A stretch of 64,000 bases of DNA from Pachyrhynchus sulphureomaculatus (GCA_019049505.1 CM032454.1:145143364-145207363), one strand, 5' to 3'. Numbered from the stretch's first letter, positions 12,431-26,880 are shown. Program-made: numbers and translations. Notes: generated from the letters alone by a model not told the origin.

Positions 12431-13075
12431 TTATGTATTTCACTAATTATAATTAGATAAATTTGTTAAATTAAGGGCATATACTTTGTCACAGAGCCGA
12501 AGAAAGCGTCTTTTTGGGTTTTTTCTTAATGAAACTATTCATTATAAAATTTTATTTTATATAATAACACAGCTTAAAATGCAATTTGTGAAATTATAAT
12601 TTAAAACAAAAAAAAAATGTCGGCGCTACACCCTTTCCCCTGCGACTCCTTTTTTTTAAGGAGCATTACGGCGTGCACGATTGCTGGGAGCTGAATCATC
12701 TGACATCAAAATTGCCAAAGAAATTGGTTTACTAGGGATCAATCTTGTCCTCGAACGAAGGATTAAATTTTTTTTTTTGTGCATCAAATAGCATTGGTTT
12801 AAATAAAAAAGCGAAAAAAATGACGTTACTGCGTTTTACATTTTTGCTAATTAAAAATAAAGTTCTTTATAAAATCAAAATTCTTTTGTTCAGAGACAAT
12901 TTTGTACCAAATTTCATCCAAGAAAAAGTAGTTTCGAGAAAAACGCGTTTAAAATTTTGAGTTTGAAAAATCAGGTTATAAAAGAGTAATTTTTCAATGG
13001 ACTATCTATAAGGTGTACATTACCAACTTCTGCGAGTGTTCGTAGCTTCTTCTATAGGCCTTGCGATAGTAATAA

Positions 13076-13077
<2 letters not shown>
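12431..13077. other. Unassigned, with possible short interspersed repeat
   Basis: 12895-12960 (accaaatttcatcc, then gtagtttcgagaaaa) resembles the block preceding the GACA tract in the HINE-like copies, so a related repeat end may lie here. Otherwise AT-rich and without a supported gene. Confidence 0.3.

Positions 13078-13164
<87 letters not shown>
13078..13164. repeat. (TA)n array abutting mariner-2 left end
   Basis: About 87 bp of pure TA directly joined to the mariner-2 terminal repeat. Confidence 0.95.
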
Positions 13165-13165
<1 letters not shown>

Positions 13166-14456
13166 GAGGGTGGTTTGAAAAGTCCGTGCAAAGTCCGAGA
13201 GATGGCACCACCGGCGCGTATCGAGGTCATGTTTAGTTAGTAGCATCTCTTGAATGAACGCACACCAAGTTTCAGCCATATTGGTCTATTTCTTTGTGTT
13301 TGGCATTCGTGTGAATCAAGGAAGTCGAGTGATTTTCAAGAAATGGACGAAAAAGAATTTCGTGTGGTGATTAAACATTACTTTATGAAAGGCAAAACGC
13401 CTCAATAGACTAAAGAGAAGCTTGATAAACATTATGGTGACTCTGCACCTTCGATTAGAACAGTTTATAAGCGGTTTCAAAATTTTCGGACTGGCCATAT
13501 GGGCACAAGTGACGCTAAACGTTCTGGACGGCCTGTGGAGGTTACGACTCCAGAAATCATTGATCAAATCCATGATATGGTGATGGATGACAGAAGAGTT
13601 AAGGTGCGTGAGATTGCTAGTGCTGTGGGCATCTCGACTGAACGGGTACATAATATTTTGCATAAACATTTGGACATGAGAAAGCTATTCGCAAGATGGG
13701 TGCCGCGATTGCTCACGCTTGACCAAAAACGGAATCGTGTGAAGTGTTGCAAGGATGGTTTGCAGCTGTTCCAGAAGAATCCGGAGGACTTTAAGCGTCG
13801 TTTCGTCACTGTGGATGAAACATGGATACATTACTATACTCCTGAGACCAAACAACAATCTAAACAATGGGTTACCAAGGGGGAATCTGCACCAAAAAAG
13901 GCGAAGACCGTTCCTTCGGCCGGAAAGGTTATGGCGACTGTCTTTTGGGATTCGCAAGGGATAATCCTCATCGACTATCTGGAAAAGGGTAAAATTATTA
14001 CAGGTGAATATTATTCATCGTTATTGGACCGTTTTAAAAATCGAGCTGCAAGAAAAACGCCCGCGATTCGCCCACAAGAAAGTCCTTTTCCATCACGACA
14101 ACGCACCAGCACACACCTCAGCAGTTGTGGTCGTAAAATTAATGGAAATAGGATTCCAACTCGTTTCACATCCCCCCTATTCTCCAGACTTGGGTCCCTC
14201 GGACTACTATTTGTTCCCCAATTTGAAGAAATGGCTGGCGGGACAAAGATTTTATTCAAACGAGGAGGTGATTGCAGACACTAATGGATATTTTGCAGAC
14301 TTGGACAAATCCTATTATTCGGAAGGGATCAACAAACTAGAACATCGTTGGACGAAGTGTATAAGCCTAAAAGGAGACTATGTCGAAAAATAAAAAAGGT
14401 TTACCCCAAACACATAAGTAGTTTTTATTTTTGCACGGACTTTTCAAACCAGCCTC

Positions 14457-14457
<1 letters not shown>
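13165..14457 (+). mobile_element. mariner-2, full-length but defective mariner
   Basis: A 1,293-bp element with the same terminal inverted repeats as mariner-1 (left CGAGGGTGGTTTG, right CAAACCAGCCTCG). TA lies on both sides because it is embedded between two (TA)n arrays. Very similar to mariner-1 along its whole length. Confidence 0.95.
13343..14393 (+). pseudogene. mariner transposase with nonsense and frameshift
   Basis: Same protein as mariner-1, from MDEKEFRVV. A premature TAG at 13406-13408 replaces the codon that is Glu in mariner-1 (near residue 22), and a one-base insertion near 14035 shifts the frame inside the catalytic core. The remaining sequence retains TVDETWIHYYT, HHDNAPAHTS and GPSDYYLF, so it keeps the consensus DN next to the second catalytic Asp that mariner-1 lacks. 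Non-functional as it stands. Confidence 0.9.

Positions 14458-14541
<84 letters not shown>
14458..14541. repeat. (TA)n array abutting mariner-2 right end
   Basis: Pure TA directly joined to the mariner-2 right terminal repeat; the next LINE begins at its far edge. Confidence 0.95.
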
Positions 14542-14544
<3 letters not shown>

Positions 14545-16080
14545 AATAGTCTAAAGCATAAGGCCAGCGTGGGCTATGACGGCATATCTATCAAAGTACT
14601 AAAGGCTATCAAGTTCTATATTGCCAAGTCCATATCGCATTTAATTAATTTAGTACACGACAGCGGTACTTTTCCTGATATAATAAAAATTGGTAAAGTT
14701 ATGCCGATCTATAAAAGGGGTTTGAGTTTTTTTTTATGGATGTGCCGTCCTAACCATGGCCCAGTACAGTTTTAGGACGGGTATCTACCCGACGGAGGGA
14801 GCAGCCTGTGAGTTTATGCAGGTGGTATATAACCAAATTAATGCGGGGCGTCATTTCGCGGGTCTCTTTTTCGACCTGTCTCGTGCCTTTGATTGTTTCA
14901 ATATTAATTTTATATTAGAAAAGCTTTATACTTACGGCATCAGAGGTAAGATGCGTGACCCGTGTCTTCTTATCTCACCAATAGAAAGTTTTATGTGCAG
15001 ATTAGTGATCAATCTTCAGACATAGCAGATATTAACCTGGGAGTGCCACAGGGTCTATCCTTGGACCCTTCCTTTTTCTAATGTCCATCAATGATATGCC
15101 TCATCATATTCGCAGTGATAGTGTCATCATGTTTGCAGACAACACTTCGGTAGTGGTTTCTGGAGTGACCCCTGAGAAGCTTCAGGAGCTGATGGAAAAT
15201 GTAGTGACTAATTTTGAAACTTGGTGTGGCAAAAATAATTTAATTTTGAACCTACAAAAGACAGTATATGTGAACTTTAGGTGTAGAGCTAGTTCACCGA
15301 GTGTGTCTGTAGACTTCATCTCCTCAGCAGAGTCATGTAGATTATTAAGTTTATACGTTGATCAATATATTACTTGGAAACTTCACATAGATTATATCTG
15401 TAAAAAAAAAAATACTGCATTCTATGTTATGCAATATTTCAACTAAAGTATATTATTAACCAGTAAGCTCTATTAAACCTATATTATTCACTTGTGTACT
15501 GCCATTTAAACTACAATGTTTTATTGTAGGGTAACTCTGCGGTGTGGTTAAGAGTATCTCGCAGTCAAAAGAGAATTGTTAGACTCATGTTTAAAATAAA
15601 GCCAACAAATAGTACTAAACCAATTTTTGCAGAAAAGAAATTGATGTCCTTTCCCTGCATCTATATATATAGACTTTTATTGTACATATAAAAACAGGAA
15701 CACAGTTTTCTAAGAAACTGCTCGTTTCATTTGTACTGCACTAGAAATACCGATCAACTTATTTCGGTTTATCATAAAAGATCTATATTTGAAATATCTC
15801 CGATTATGCGGGGGTAATTCTATTTAATAAGCTTCCCCACAATATAAGAACGCTCTCTGTAAAAGAATTTAAAAACAAAGTTAAGAACTTTCTGGTAAAT
15901 AAATGTTATTATTCTGTTTTCGAATTTTTAACTGATACAGTTCACCGTTTTTGAACTGTTTTTTTTTTCTTCTCTTTCTATTGATTTTTTTTTGCATTTG
16001 TGTTTTTTTTTTCTCGACGTATATATCCACTGATTCAATGACTGCTTTGGCTAATAATAAATAAATGATTTTGATTTAAA
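14542..16080 (+). pseudogene. Jockey-like LINE, 5'-truncated, to 3' end
   Basis: Blocks in order: KASVGYDGISIKVLKAI, FPDIIKIGKVMPIYK, a degraded stretch, FRTGIYPTEGAACEF, LFFDLSRAFDCFN, a frameshifted GVPQGSILGP-like block near 15030-15075, then INDMPHHIRSDSVIMFADN. The catalytic motif reads FADN instead of FADD. It continues with LILNLQKT and a broken C-terminal region. The element ends near 16075 in an AATAATAAATAAATGATTT tail. Multiple stops; inactive. Confidence 0.8.
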
Positions 16081-16089
16081 TTTTGAATA

Positions 16090-16375
16090 CTATAATAATA
16101 ATATTTGAGCTTCTAGAATGCTAATTTGTTCTTGTCTGTGACGCATTCTAGCTTCTTTTGTAATTTGTAGCAATTGTTGCTTGGCAAGGTCAAATTGTTT
16201 TCCATCCACTTTAGCTTCGTAGTCATGTGCATTTCGGCCACAATTATCTCCAATACCTGTCACTATATTTAATAAAGCTGTTGTCTCGTCATTAAAAATG
16301 CATGCTGTTTAGTATAGGCAGCCATTTCAACACCTTTTTTACCAGTAGGAATGATCTTTGGGCTGATCTTCCAAA
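16090..16375 (-). pseudogene. Unrecognised coding fragment, C-terminal end
   Basis: Minus strand. One frame reads SPKIIPTGKKGVEMAAY. After a few-base shift a second frame reads NDETTALLNIVTGIGDNCG, then a charged helical region (EARMRHRQEQISILEAQ) and a stop at 16090-16092. The amphipathic, Lys/Arg/Gln-rich end and the frame shift suggest a decayed gene rather than chance. I do not recognise the family. Its place among TE relics suggests a mobile-element protein, but a host pseudogene is possible. Confidence 0.45.
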
Positions 16376-16380
16376 CAATT

Positions 16381-16773
16381 TAATTATTCATATTTTTCAC
16401 TTAAAAATTGTTTTCACTATTTTGCAAAGTGTACTTGTTAGAATTTGACATGGATCGCTCTGGTAAAACCTGGATGCAGCAAGGACGCAGAGAATTAAAA
16501 AAGTTTGAAAAGCACTGCTCCAAGTAAAGATTGAAAAGAGACATAAGACAAGAAAAAAACAAGATTCGTGGCTCTGAAAGATAACAAACTTGTGATGTTT
16601 AACATATACTACAACCATATTCGGATATGGTAGATAGGACACCCTAGCTAAACGATGAAGATGAGAATGGATGAGTAATTACGTGGTACCGGAAAAAAAA
16701 GAATCATTTGATTAAAGTTTATTTATACCGTTTACAACATGTATACATAAACTAGCATAATAGAAAAAAAAAA
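16381..16773. other. No recognisable feature
   Basis: AT-rich; the open frame at 16397-16642 on the minus strand has no family resemblance and is not supported as a gene. Confidence 0.35.
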
Positions 16774-18302
16774 CCGGTCAAGTGCAAGTTGAACTTGCAC
16801 AATTAGTGTTCCGTACGTTGATTGTTTTTAAAATAAATTTTTTTATTAAGGTGGTATAAAATAATCAGTCACTTCACAAAACACACCCTAAATGAGTTTT
16901 CAACAAAGTTTGTTTCCAATCTTTACTGAAAACTGGTGACCTTGAAATTTTGTTTTTTTTTTCTATAAAAGATAAATTATTAAAGGTAATGATAATTTCC
17001 GTTCAAGCTTCCCCGTGGAGAATATTCCAGGATTTTTTCAAAATTTTTTGGTTAGTACTTTTCGAGATAAGATAGGGGACAGCGATTTTTCACGATTTTT
17101 AAAAGTAATACGAAGAAAAGTGTGCGCAAGTATTACATTATATATATATTTTTTATTCGTGTTTTCACAAGCTTTCATTTGACACCACACTCGATGACCT
17201 AGTAAAAAAATTTTTTTTTCACTTTCGATTTCACCCCTCAAAACGAATCCCTTAAGTCAAAATTTATGTTACGGTAATATAAAATGATCAATGACTTCAC
17301 AAAACACACCCCAAATAAGTTTTCAACAAAGTTTATTTCCAATCTTTACTGAAAACTGGTGACCTTGAAATTTTGGTTTTTTTTCTATACCAGATAAATT
17401 ATTAAAGGTAATGATAATTTTTGTTCAATCTATACCCCGTGGAGAATATTCCAGGATTTTTTCAAAATTTTTTGATCAGTACTTTTCGAGATAAGGTAGG
17501 GGACAGCGATTTTTCACGATTTTTTAAAAGTAATATGAAGAAAAGTGTGCGCAAGTATTACATTATATATATATTTTTTACTCGTGTTTTCACAAGCTTT
17601 CATTTGACACCACACTTGATGATCTAGTAAAAAAAATTTTTTTTCACTTCCGATTTCACCCCTCAAAACGAATCCGTTAAGTCAAAATTTATCTTACGGT
17701 GATATAAAATGATCAGTGACTTCACAAAATACACCCCAAATAAGTTTCAACAAAGTTTATTTCCAATCTTTACTGAAAATTGATGACCTTGAAATTTCTG
17801 TTTTTTTTTTATATACCAGATAAATTATTACAGGTAATGCACTCGTGATAATTTTCGTTCAATCTACACCCCGTGGAGAATATTCCAGAATTTTTTCAAA
17901 ATTTTTTGATAAGTACTTTCCGAGATAAGGCGGGTGGACAGCGATTTTTCGCGATTTTTTAAAAATAATACAAAGAAAAGTGCGCGCAAGTATTACATTA
18001 TATATATATTTTTTACTCGTGTTTTCACAAGCTTTCATTTGACACCACACTCGATTACCTAGTAAAAAAATTTTTTTTTCACTTCCGATTTCACCCCCCA
18101 AAACTAACCCCTTAAGTCAAAATTTAACTTTCAAAACTACATGGCTCTGACGAGGCCATCAATTCCTATATTACTACCAAATTTCAACTTTCTATGATAA
18201 ATAGTTTCGGAGAAAATCGGGTGTGACAGACGGACAGACGGACAGACGGACAGACGGACAGACACCGAAGTGATCTTATAAGTGTTCCGTACGGAACACT
18301 AA
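16774..18302 (+). mobile_element. HINE-like repeat with internal triplication (copy H4)
   Basis: Canonical left end CCGGTCAAGTGCAAGTTGAA at 16774 and perfect terminal palindrome ending at 18299, followed by CTAA. Between them an internal unit of about 420-425 bp is present three times in tandem (about 16849-17268, 17269-17694, 17695-18118). Each unit starts near GGTATAAAATGATCAGTGAC and ends in the TCAAAATTTA block. A GACAGACG tract lies at about 18229-18264. The three units differ by scattered substitutions, so the triplication is not brand new. Confidence 0.75.
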
Positions 18303-20820
<2,518 letters not shown>

Positions 20821-20967
20821 TACTTACATTACTTTTCTTTAAAACTTAATAAACTTATGCTTTTCTAAATTAATGCTGTTTTATTTATGTCAAATAAATA
20901 GGTAATTGATTGGATAATATAAAAATAAAAAACAAATCAATTTAAAATAATAAAACGGTACAATATG

Positions 20968-21902
20968 CAGGGTGCCCCATATGTATGAAATAATGCACTA
21001 TTTTTTGTCCTAATTATGTTTGTACCTTTTCTATTCTTTCACGTTCAATTAATAATTTTTGTCTGTTATGTTCACTTTCGTTGTTCAAATATTTGGTTTT
21101 GGTGAAGTTTATTTTTAGACCTATGTATTTTCGAGACTTGTTATTTAAATCCATCAGCATTTCTTGTAATTCTTCATTTATGTTGTTCAGGTCTTTTTCC
21201 CGATGAAAATATTTTGGATACTTCTAACAGGAATCTGTGGTATCAACAGAACGGAGCACCTCCTCACTATGAAATGAATGTTCATAGATATTTGGATGCG
21301 ATATTTCCGATGGATAGGCAGAAGAGGTGCTGTAGAATGGCCTGCAAGGAGTTCCAACCTTACGCCACTCAATTTTTTTTTATGAGGTCATTTGAAAACC
21401 AAAGTTTACCGAAATCGACCTGAAACCTTAGAAGATTTACAACAAAGAATTCAATATGAAGTAGCACAGATCACCCCAAATTCTCTGCAAAACTCTGTTC
21501 AGGCTGTTTGTAACAGATTGGGTCATTGCCTCGCCGTTAACGGTAGACATTTTGAGCAATTATTACCTTAAAAATAAACCTAGAGTATTTATTAATAGTT
21601 TTTTTGTCTTTTTTTATTTTAAGTTTCAAATGACAATAATTCCAAAACAGTTCAATTTAGACATATGATATGTTAATATCTAGAATTTTTAGTAGGACTC
21701 AAAAATAAGATTTTATACAGGGCTTTCCATTTTAAAAAAATCAAGATAGCGTAATTTCTTCGAACTGACAGTTCAAAATATTTTATTGTCAACGTCAGCA
21801 TATGAGCCTTATAACACTCTGTAACTTTTATTTAAATATTTTTTTGATATACTGATTAATAAATGCTGTGGAATCATTATTCCATACATGTGGAGCACCC
21901 GG
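20968..21902 (+). mobile_element. Non-autonomous mariner-like element A, with RTE LINE fragment
   Basis: Left end CAGGGTGCCCCATATGTATG, right end its imperfect complement (CATACATGTGGAGCACCCGG) followed by TATA. Inside, 21010-21185 is a minus-strand RTE LINE fragment. It is joined at GTTCAGGTC to the 3' third of a mariner-superfamily transposase (21190-21540): NRNLWYQQNGAPPHYEMNV, with Asn where the catalytic Asp is expected, and RPETLEDLQQRIQYEVAQI. Frameshifted and without an N-terminal domain, so it depends on a transposase in trans. Confidence 0.75.
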
Positions 21903-21910
21903 TATATATT

Positions 21911-21912
21911 TA

Positions 21913-21988
<76 letters not shown>

Positions 21989-21992
21989 TATA
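21911..21992. repeat. (TA)n array between elements A and B
   Basis: TA array with TTTA, GTA and ACA interruptions. Element A ends and element B begins at its two edges. Confidence 0.9.
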
Positions 21993-22259
21993 CAGGGTGC
22001 CCCATATGTATGGAATAAGACACTATTTTTGTCCTAAATATATGAATGTTTGTACCTTTTCTATTCTTTCTCGTTCAATTAATAGTTCTTGGCTGTTATC
22101 TTCACTTTCGTTGTTCAAATATGTGGTTTTGGTGAAGTTTATTTCTCGAGACTTATTATTTAATTCCATCAGCATTTCTTGTAATTCTTCTTTTATGTTG
22201 GCGATTAGAGTGATATCATCTGCCAACCTTAAGTGATTTAATCATTCACCGTCTTCTAA
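21993..22259 (+). mobile_element. Element B: same left terminus and RTE LINE fragment
   Basis: Left end CAGGGTGCCCCATATGTATG after TA, then the same RTE fragment as in elements A and C, read on the minus strand as ADDITLIANIKEELQEML, SREINFTKT and EKVQTFIYLGQK. Here the LINE piece extends further, to about 22255, than in A and C, and is then joined to a Tc1-like coding region instead of the mariner-like C-terminus. No right terminus was found. Confidence 0.6.
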
Positions 22260-22949
22260 AACAGTTTGAAGACGGTTAAATGAAGCTGGATTAAACAGTA
22301 GGAGACCAGCTACTACGCCCTTGCTTACTAGAGAGAACAGAGTTGCCAGGTTACGTTTTGCTCGAAATCACGAAAACTGGTCTGTGGATGATTGGAAACA
22401 AGTTTTCTTCACAGATGAAACTAGGGTTAGTCTAAAACATCCAGATGGTCGTGAGCGAGTATGGCGAAGACCAGGAGAGAGGTTTGCTCCTTGCAATATC
22501 TCTGGGGTGGCATCTGCTTTGATGCTCGCACAGAGTTAGTTCCTCTCCATACGAGATCCATGAATGCTGACTACTATCTTGAGAATATTGTAATAGAACA
22601 TGTGATGTCTTTCGGTCATTTTGTGGGGCCCAATTTCCTGTTTATGCAAGACAACGCTCGACCTCACGTGGCTAGGGAGGTACTCGATTATCTTAATCAA
22701 GTTGATATACCGATTATGCAATGGCCACCAAAAAGCCCGGATCTGAATCCGATAGAACATGTATGGGATCACCTTAAGAAAAATGTTAAACGTCATATAC
22801 CTGCACCTAGAAACCTGAGGGAACTTGAAAATGCAGTTATCACAGAATGGGAGCAAATTCCTCAAGGTTTCATCCAAAATTTAATTAGAAGCATGCCTAG
22901 GCGCATAAACGCTGTCATCCGAAGTAGAGGAGGCAACACATGCTACTAG
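22260..22949 (+). pseudogene. Tc1-like DD34E transposase, 5'-truncated
   Basis: Starts mid-protein at RRLNEAGLNSRRPATTPLL (stop codon two residues into the fragment). Then VARLRFARNHENWSVDDWK, FFTDETRVSL (first Asp) and HPDGRERVWRRPGER. A frameshift near 22510 moves to the second frame: FLFMQDNARPHVAREVL, PPKSPDLNPIEHVWDHLKK and SMPRRINAVIRSRGG, ending at 22949. There are 34 residues between the second Asp and the Glu. Distinct from the Tc1-like gene at 19704. The N-terminal DNA-binding domain is absent. Confidence 0.85.
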
Positions 22950-24289
22950 TGTCCCAGTTACATCATTAATTTTGCTACTAGTGTCCCAGTTTATTTTTTT
23001 CATTATTACATAATTTCAACGATTTTGTTATTGGGTCTTAAGAATAATTTTAATTCGAATCTTATAGAGAAATTTGGTAGCTAATTCACTTTTAAAGTAT
23101 CCGAATAAGTTTTTTTCTAACTTTTAGTGTAACTAATGTTCATAAAAAATTATTAAAATTAATTCATTATAGAGATTTGTATGATTTAATATATTGTTGC
23201 GTTAATTTTGTCCAGAGTGTAGTTTAGGAGGGATTGTATCTTCCTGTCTTACACCTCTTCCTATACGTATTCGTTCTGTACTAGGTTGATAAAAATGGGA
23301 TGGCAATTTTACAAGAAAAACGGTAAAATATCTTCGATTTAAACAGCATATATTTGATTTGATAAATTTCTTTTAAAATACCTAAAAAAAATTGTTTGAC
23401 TTACTACTAAAAAGATTCAAACTGGTATGTAAATGAATACACCACTTTTTTTGTTTCCTAGCCTGCCGATAAATTTATCGAATTTTTAAATGTGATAACA
23501 GATCAAAGATTCCAAATACTTTTAGTAAAATATTTCCCTAGTTCGTTTTTATTTAATGTCTATTTTTATTTATATTTTATTTGTCTATACATTTAGTTAT
23601 TGGTTAGTATTTAATAAAGCCACATATTTTTGTTACTAAATGCATTGTTAATCTTGTTAGGGAAAACAATTAAAAGGAATGTATTTTAAATTCGTTACAC
23701 CGGAATTTTATTACACAGCCAGTTATCCCGCTGTAATTGAGTAATAATGCAAGGATTACTAAAATTGTATTTTAATTTTAAAAACGTACTATTTTCAATT
23801 TAATTGTATTATTTACGCTAAAAACAATTTACATATTAAACGAATTGTATGTATTTTTTGTATTCTCGTCCTAAAATGGAAATCGAGGTTCTTTAGCTAA
23901 CTAAAAAATACTGTTTTCTACTCATTTTGTATATAAGTTCAGGGTTATTTATTTTATATAGTCTACTCTTTCAGCTCGCTTTTTAAAAAGAGAAAAATGT
24001 TAAATACAAAAGTTGAATTTTTTTTTTATGGAGATAAAACAGAAACAATCGTTCATCGGGTTTAAATAGAAAACCGTTTATATTATTTCTTAGTTATATA
24101 GAATTCTTAATTCTAGAATCGAGAATGTATATTCTGATGGGTATTATTGTGCAGAATTAAGTTGGAGATTAAGGCTTCAAACTACAAACTTTCTATTTTG
24201 TCACTTAGTATAACAACTTACATAAAATTATGCAATTGGTATGGTCAATGTAATATTACAAAAAAAAAGATAAAAAAAATATGACAATA

Positions 24290-24293
<4 letters not shown>
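22950..24293. other. AT-rich, short direct repeat at 22942-23000, otherwise nothing
   Basis: GCTACTAGTGTCCCAGTT occurs twice about 33 bp apart just after the Tc1-like stop. The remaining 1.3 kb has no supported gene or repeat. Confidence 0.5.

Positions 24294-24359
<66 letters not shown>
24294..24359. repeat. (TA)n array abutting element C
   Basis: Pure TA, directly followed by the terminus of element C at 24361. Confidence 0.95.
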
Positions 24360-24360
<1 letters not shown>

Positions 24361-24362
<2 letters not shown>

Positions 24363-25022
24363 GAGTGCCCCATATGTATGAAATAATGCACTATTTTTTG
24401 TCCTAATTATATAACTGTTTGTACCTTTTCTATTCTTTCACTTTCAATTAATAGTTTTTGTCTGTTATGTTCACTTTCGTTGTTCAAATATTTGATTTTG
24501 GTGAAGTTTATTTTTAGACCTATATATTTTCAAGACTTGTTATTTAATTCCATCAGCATTTCTTGTAATTCTTCATTTATGTTGTTCAGATCTTTTTCCC
24601 GATGAAAATATTTTGGATACTTCTAACAGGAATCTGTGGTATCAACAGAACGGAGCACCTCCTCACTATGAAATGAATGTTCATAGATATTTGGATGCGA
24701 TTTTTCCGATGGATAGGCGGAAGAGGTGCTGTAGAATGGCCTGCAAGGAGTTCCAACCTTACGTCACTCAATTTTACCGAAATCGACCTGAAACGTTAGA
24801 AGATTTACAACAAAGAATTCAATATGAAGTAGCACAGATCACCCCAAATTCTCTGCAAAACTCTGTTCAGGCTGTTTGTAACAGATTGGGTCATTGCCTC
24901 GCTGTTAACGGTAGACAGAGCAATTATTACCTTAAAAATAAACCTAGAGTATTTATTAATAGTTTTTTTGTCTTTTTTTATTTTAAAATTCAAATGACAA
25001 TAATTCCAAAACAGTTCAATTT
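24361..25022 (+). mobile_element. Non-autonomous mariner-like element C, 3'-truncated
   Basis: Same structure as element A: terminus CAGAGTGCCCCATATGTATG, minus-strand RTE LINE fragment (24390-24590), and the identical junction to the transposase 3' third. The coding part (24613-24930) is longer than in A: LWYQQNGAPPHYEMNVHRYL, then RNRPETLEDLQQRIQYEVAQ and HCLAVNGRQ. It again has Asn at the expected catalytic Asp, and the block expected between them (SPDLTPLDFFLWG-like) is missing. Homology to A stops near 25022, before the right terminus. Confidence 0.75.
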
Positions 25023-25316
25023 TAGATTTACTGAATTATCATCGTGAACGTCAACAATTAGGCTAAATCAGGCATTTTTTTCCGTTTATTATAAAGTTGC
25101 TCTATAATTTTAAGTGTAATAATTACACTGGTCTAGAAATTTTTTTTTTCTTTCACAAGGGCTAAATTAACGTAATATATTTATCTTTTCCATGTTCCAT
25201 ATGTTCTCAGATTTTATGCATCAGGCAGGTTTTTTTTCTGGTACGTGTTTAAAGCTTTAAAATAATTAGTACTTACAAAACACTGAATAATAAATACACG
25301 GCTCAATTTGTCTAAT

Positions 25317-26880
25317 CTAAAAAGTTATATATGATGATTTTCGATCATATTTGGCCTTCGGGTTGTCTCTTTTTATGGTCCAGCAGTAGTCGGCCAGCAT
25401 ACTGGGACTCCATTTGCCTTGGTACCTCTTTTCCATAGTAGAAATCTACTGATGAAAACGCTCACCATGCTGATCAGAGACAGCCCTAAAGTTTTCAGGG
25501 AAGAAGTCTAGGTAAGTGAGACGTGAATTTTTAAAGACATGTTGCAGCACATTTCTTTGAAGTTAGAAGATCACTTACTATTTCACTATAGTTTTCTTCT
25601 TTATTATTGCCAAGAAATCCACAACAGATATTTTTGAATGATTTCCACTCTGCTTTTTACGGTGGATGTAACAGTTCCTCAAAATGTTCATCATCCGATA
25701 TTAATGATCTTATTTGAGGCCCTATAAAAATTCCTTCCTTCAATTTTACATAATTTATTTTAGGAAATTTAGATTTCAAATACATAAATGCAGCAGAACC
25801 TTTATCCATTTTTCTTACAAAATTTTTTATAAGCCCCAGTTTTAGGTGCAGGGGAAGTAAATACACCTTTTCGGGATCCACTAATGGGTTATTTGATACA
25901 TTTTTATGCCCAGAAATAAGAAGTTCACGTTTAGACCATTGTTTCTTTATGTAGTGAAACTCTTTATCCCTGCTATCCCATTCGCACAAGAAACAGCAGA
26001 ATTTCGTGCATCCAAGTTGTAAACCTAACAATGAAGCTATAACCTTCAAATCATCACAGATAGTTCAGTTATATTTAGTTTACTGAAATTTTTCTAACAG
26101 CAATTTCATATTTTCATATGTCTCCTTCATATCACTGGTATGCGCGACAGGTATTGATGGTAATTCATTCCCATTATAGAGTAGTACAGCCTTCAAACTG
26201 ACTTTCGATGAGTCTATGAACAATCGCCACTCATCTGGCTGATGTTGATGTCCAAGAGCCTCCATTACTGCACAAACATCATTACAAAAAACTACATGGC
26301 CTTATTTAGAGAAGTAGTCACTGAAATCACTGTGGCGTTTACAACAAATGCATATCCTTGTATCTTTTTGGAGTAGATTCCAACCTTTGAAGCTGGAACT
26401 TAAAAGCTCAGCTGTCTGTTTAGACAAATTTAAATCCCGTATAAGATCATTAAGATTTTGTTGAGATAAAAAGTGAGGTTCTGATGAATTACTTTGGTAC
26501 ACTATGTGGCACAGGTCTAATTGCAGATGCCAAATTGGGGTACTTAACTGTATATTTTGTTTTGAACGTAATTCCTTTAATGTTAGTTAAGAAGAAATAA
26601 TATAATAATAATCAGTTAAATGGTCCTTCTGTACCCTCCAAATTATAGGGACTGAAAACGGCATATGATGAGTACCATTTTTTTAACCAGTGCGAAGCCT
26701 AGCACAAGATACACAGCATAAATTTGGGGCCCAGTCTTCATCAAAATCACCAGCTTTACACCCAAAATAACGCTCATAACATTTTTTCACAAGCGGTGTA
26801 AAATTTCGCCTCTGAGACTTGAAGGTCAGTTCACAACACACGTAGCAGAAATTGTTGTGATTTACACACTTTCTTAGCAT
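25317..26880 (-). pseudogene. Broken copy of a dispersed arthropod cysteine-rich protein family
   Basis: Minus strand from ATG at 26880: MLRKCVNHNNFCYVC, then a CxxC-containing segment ending WAPNLCCVSCARLRTG. A shift in an A run near 26690 continues as MPFSVPIIWRVQKDH. Later blocks are NLNDLIRDLNLSKQTAELL, MEALGHQHQPDEWRLFIDSS, CTKFCCFLCEWDSRDKEFHY, HLKLGLIKNFVRKMDKGSAA and KEGIFIGPQIRSLI. The 3' part, DFFPENFRAVSDQHGERFH and YQGKWSPSMLADYCWTIKRD, ends at the TAG at 25317. I recognise the order from multi-copy uncharacterised insect proteins, but no function is known to me. Stops and frameshifts make this copy a pseudogene; its repeated nature suggests a TE origin. Confidence 0.7.

Noticed and set aside
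16397..16642. 81-aa minus-strand ORF
   Set aside because: Low-complexity, no recognisable motif, not conserved with any other repeat in the window.
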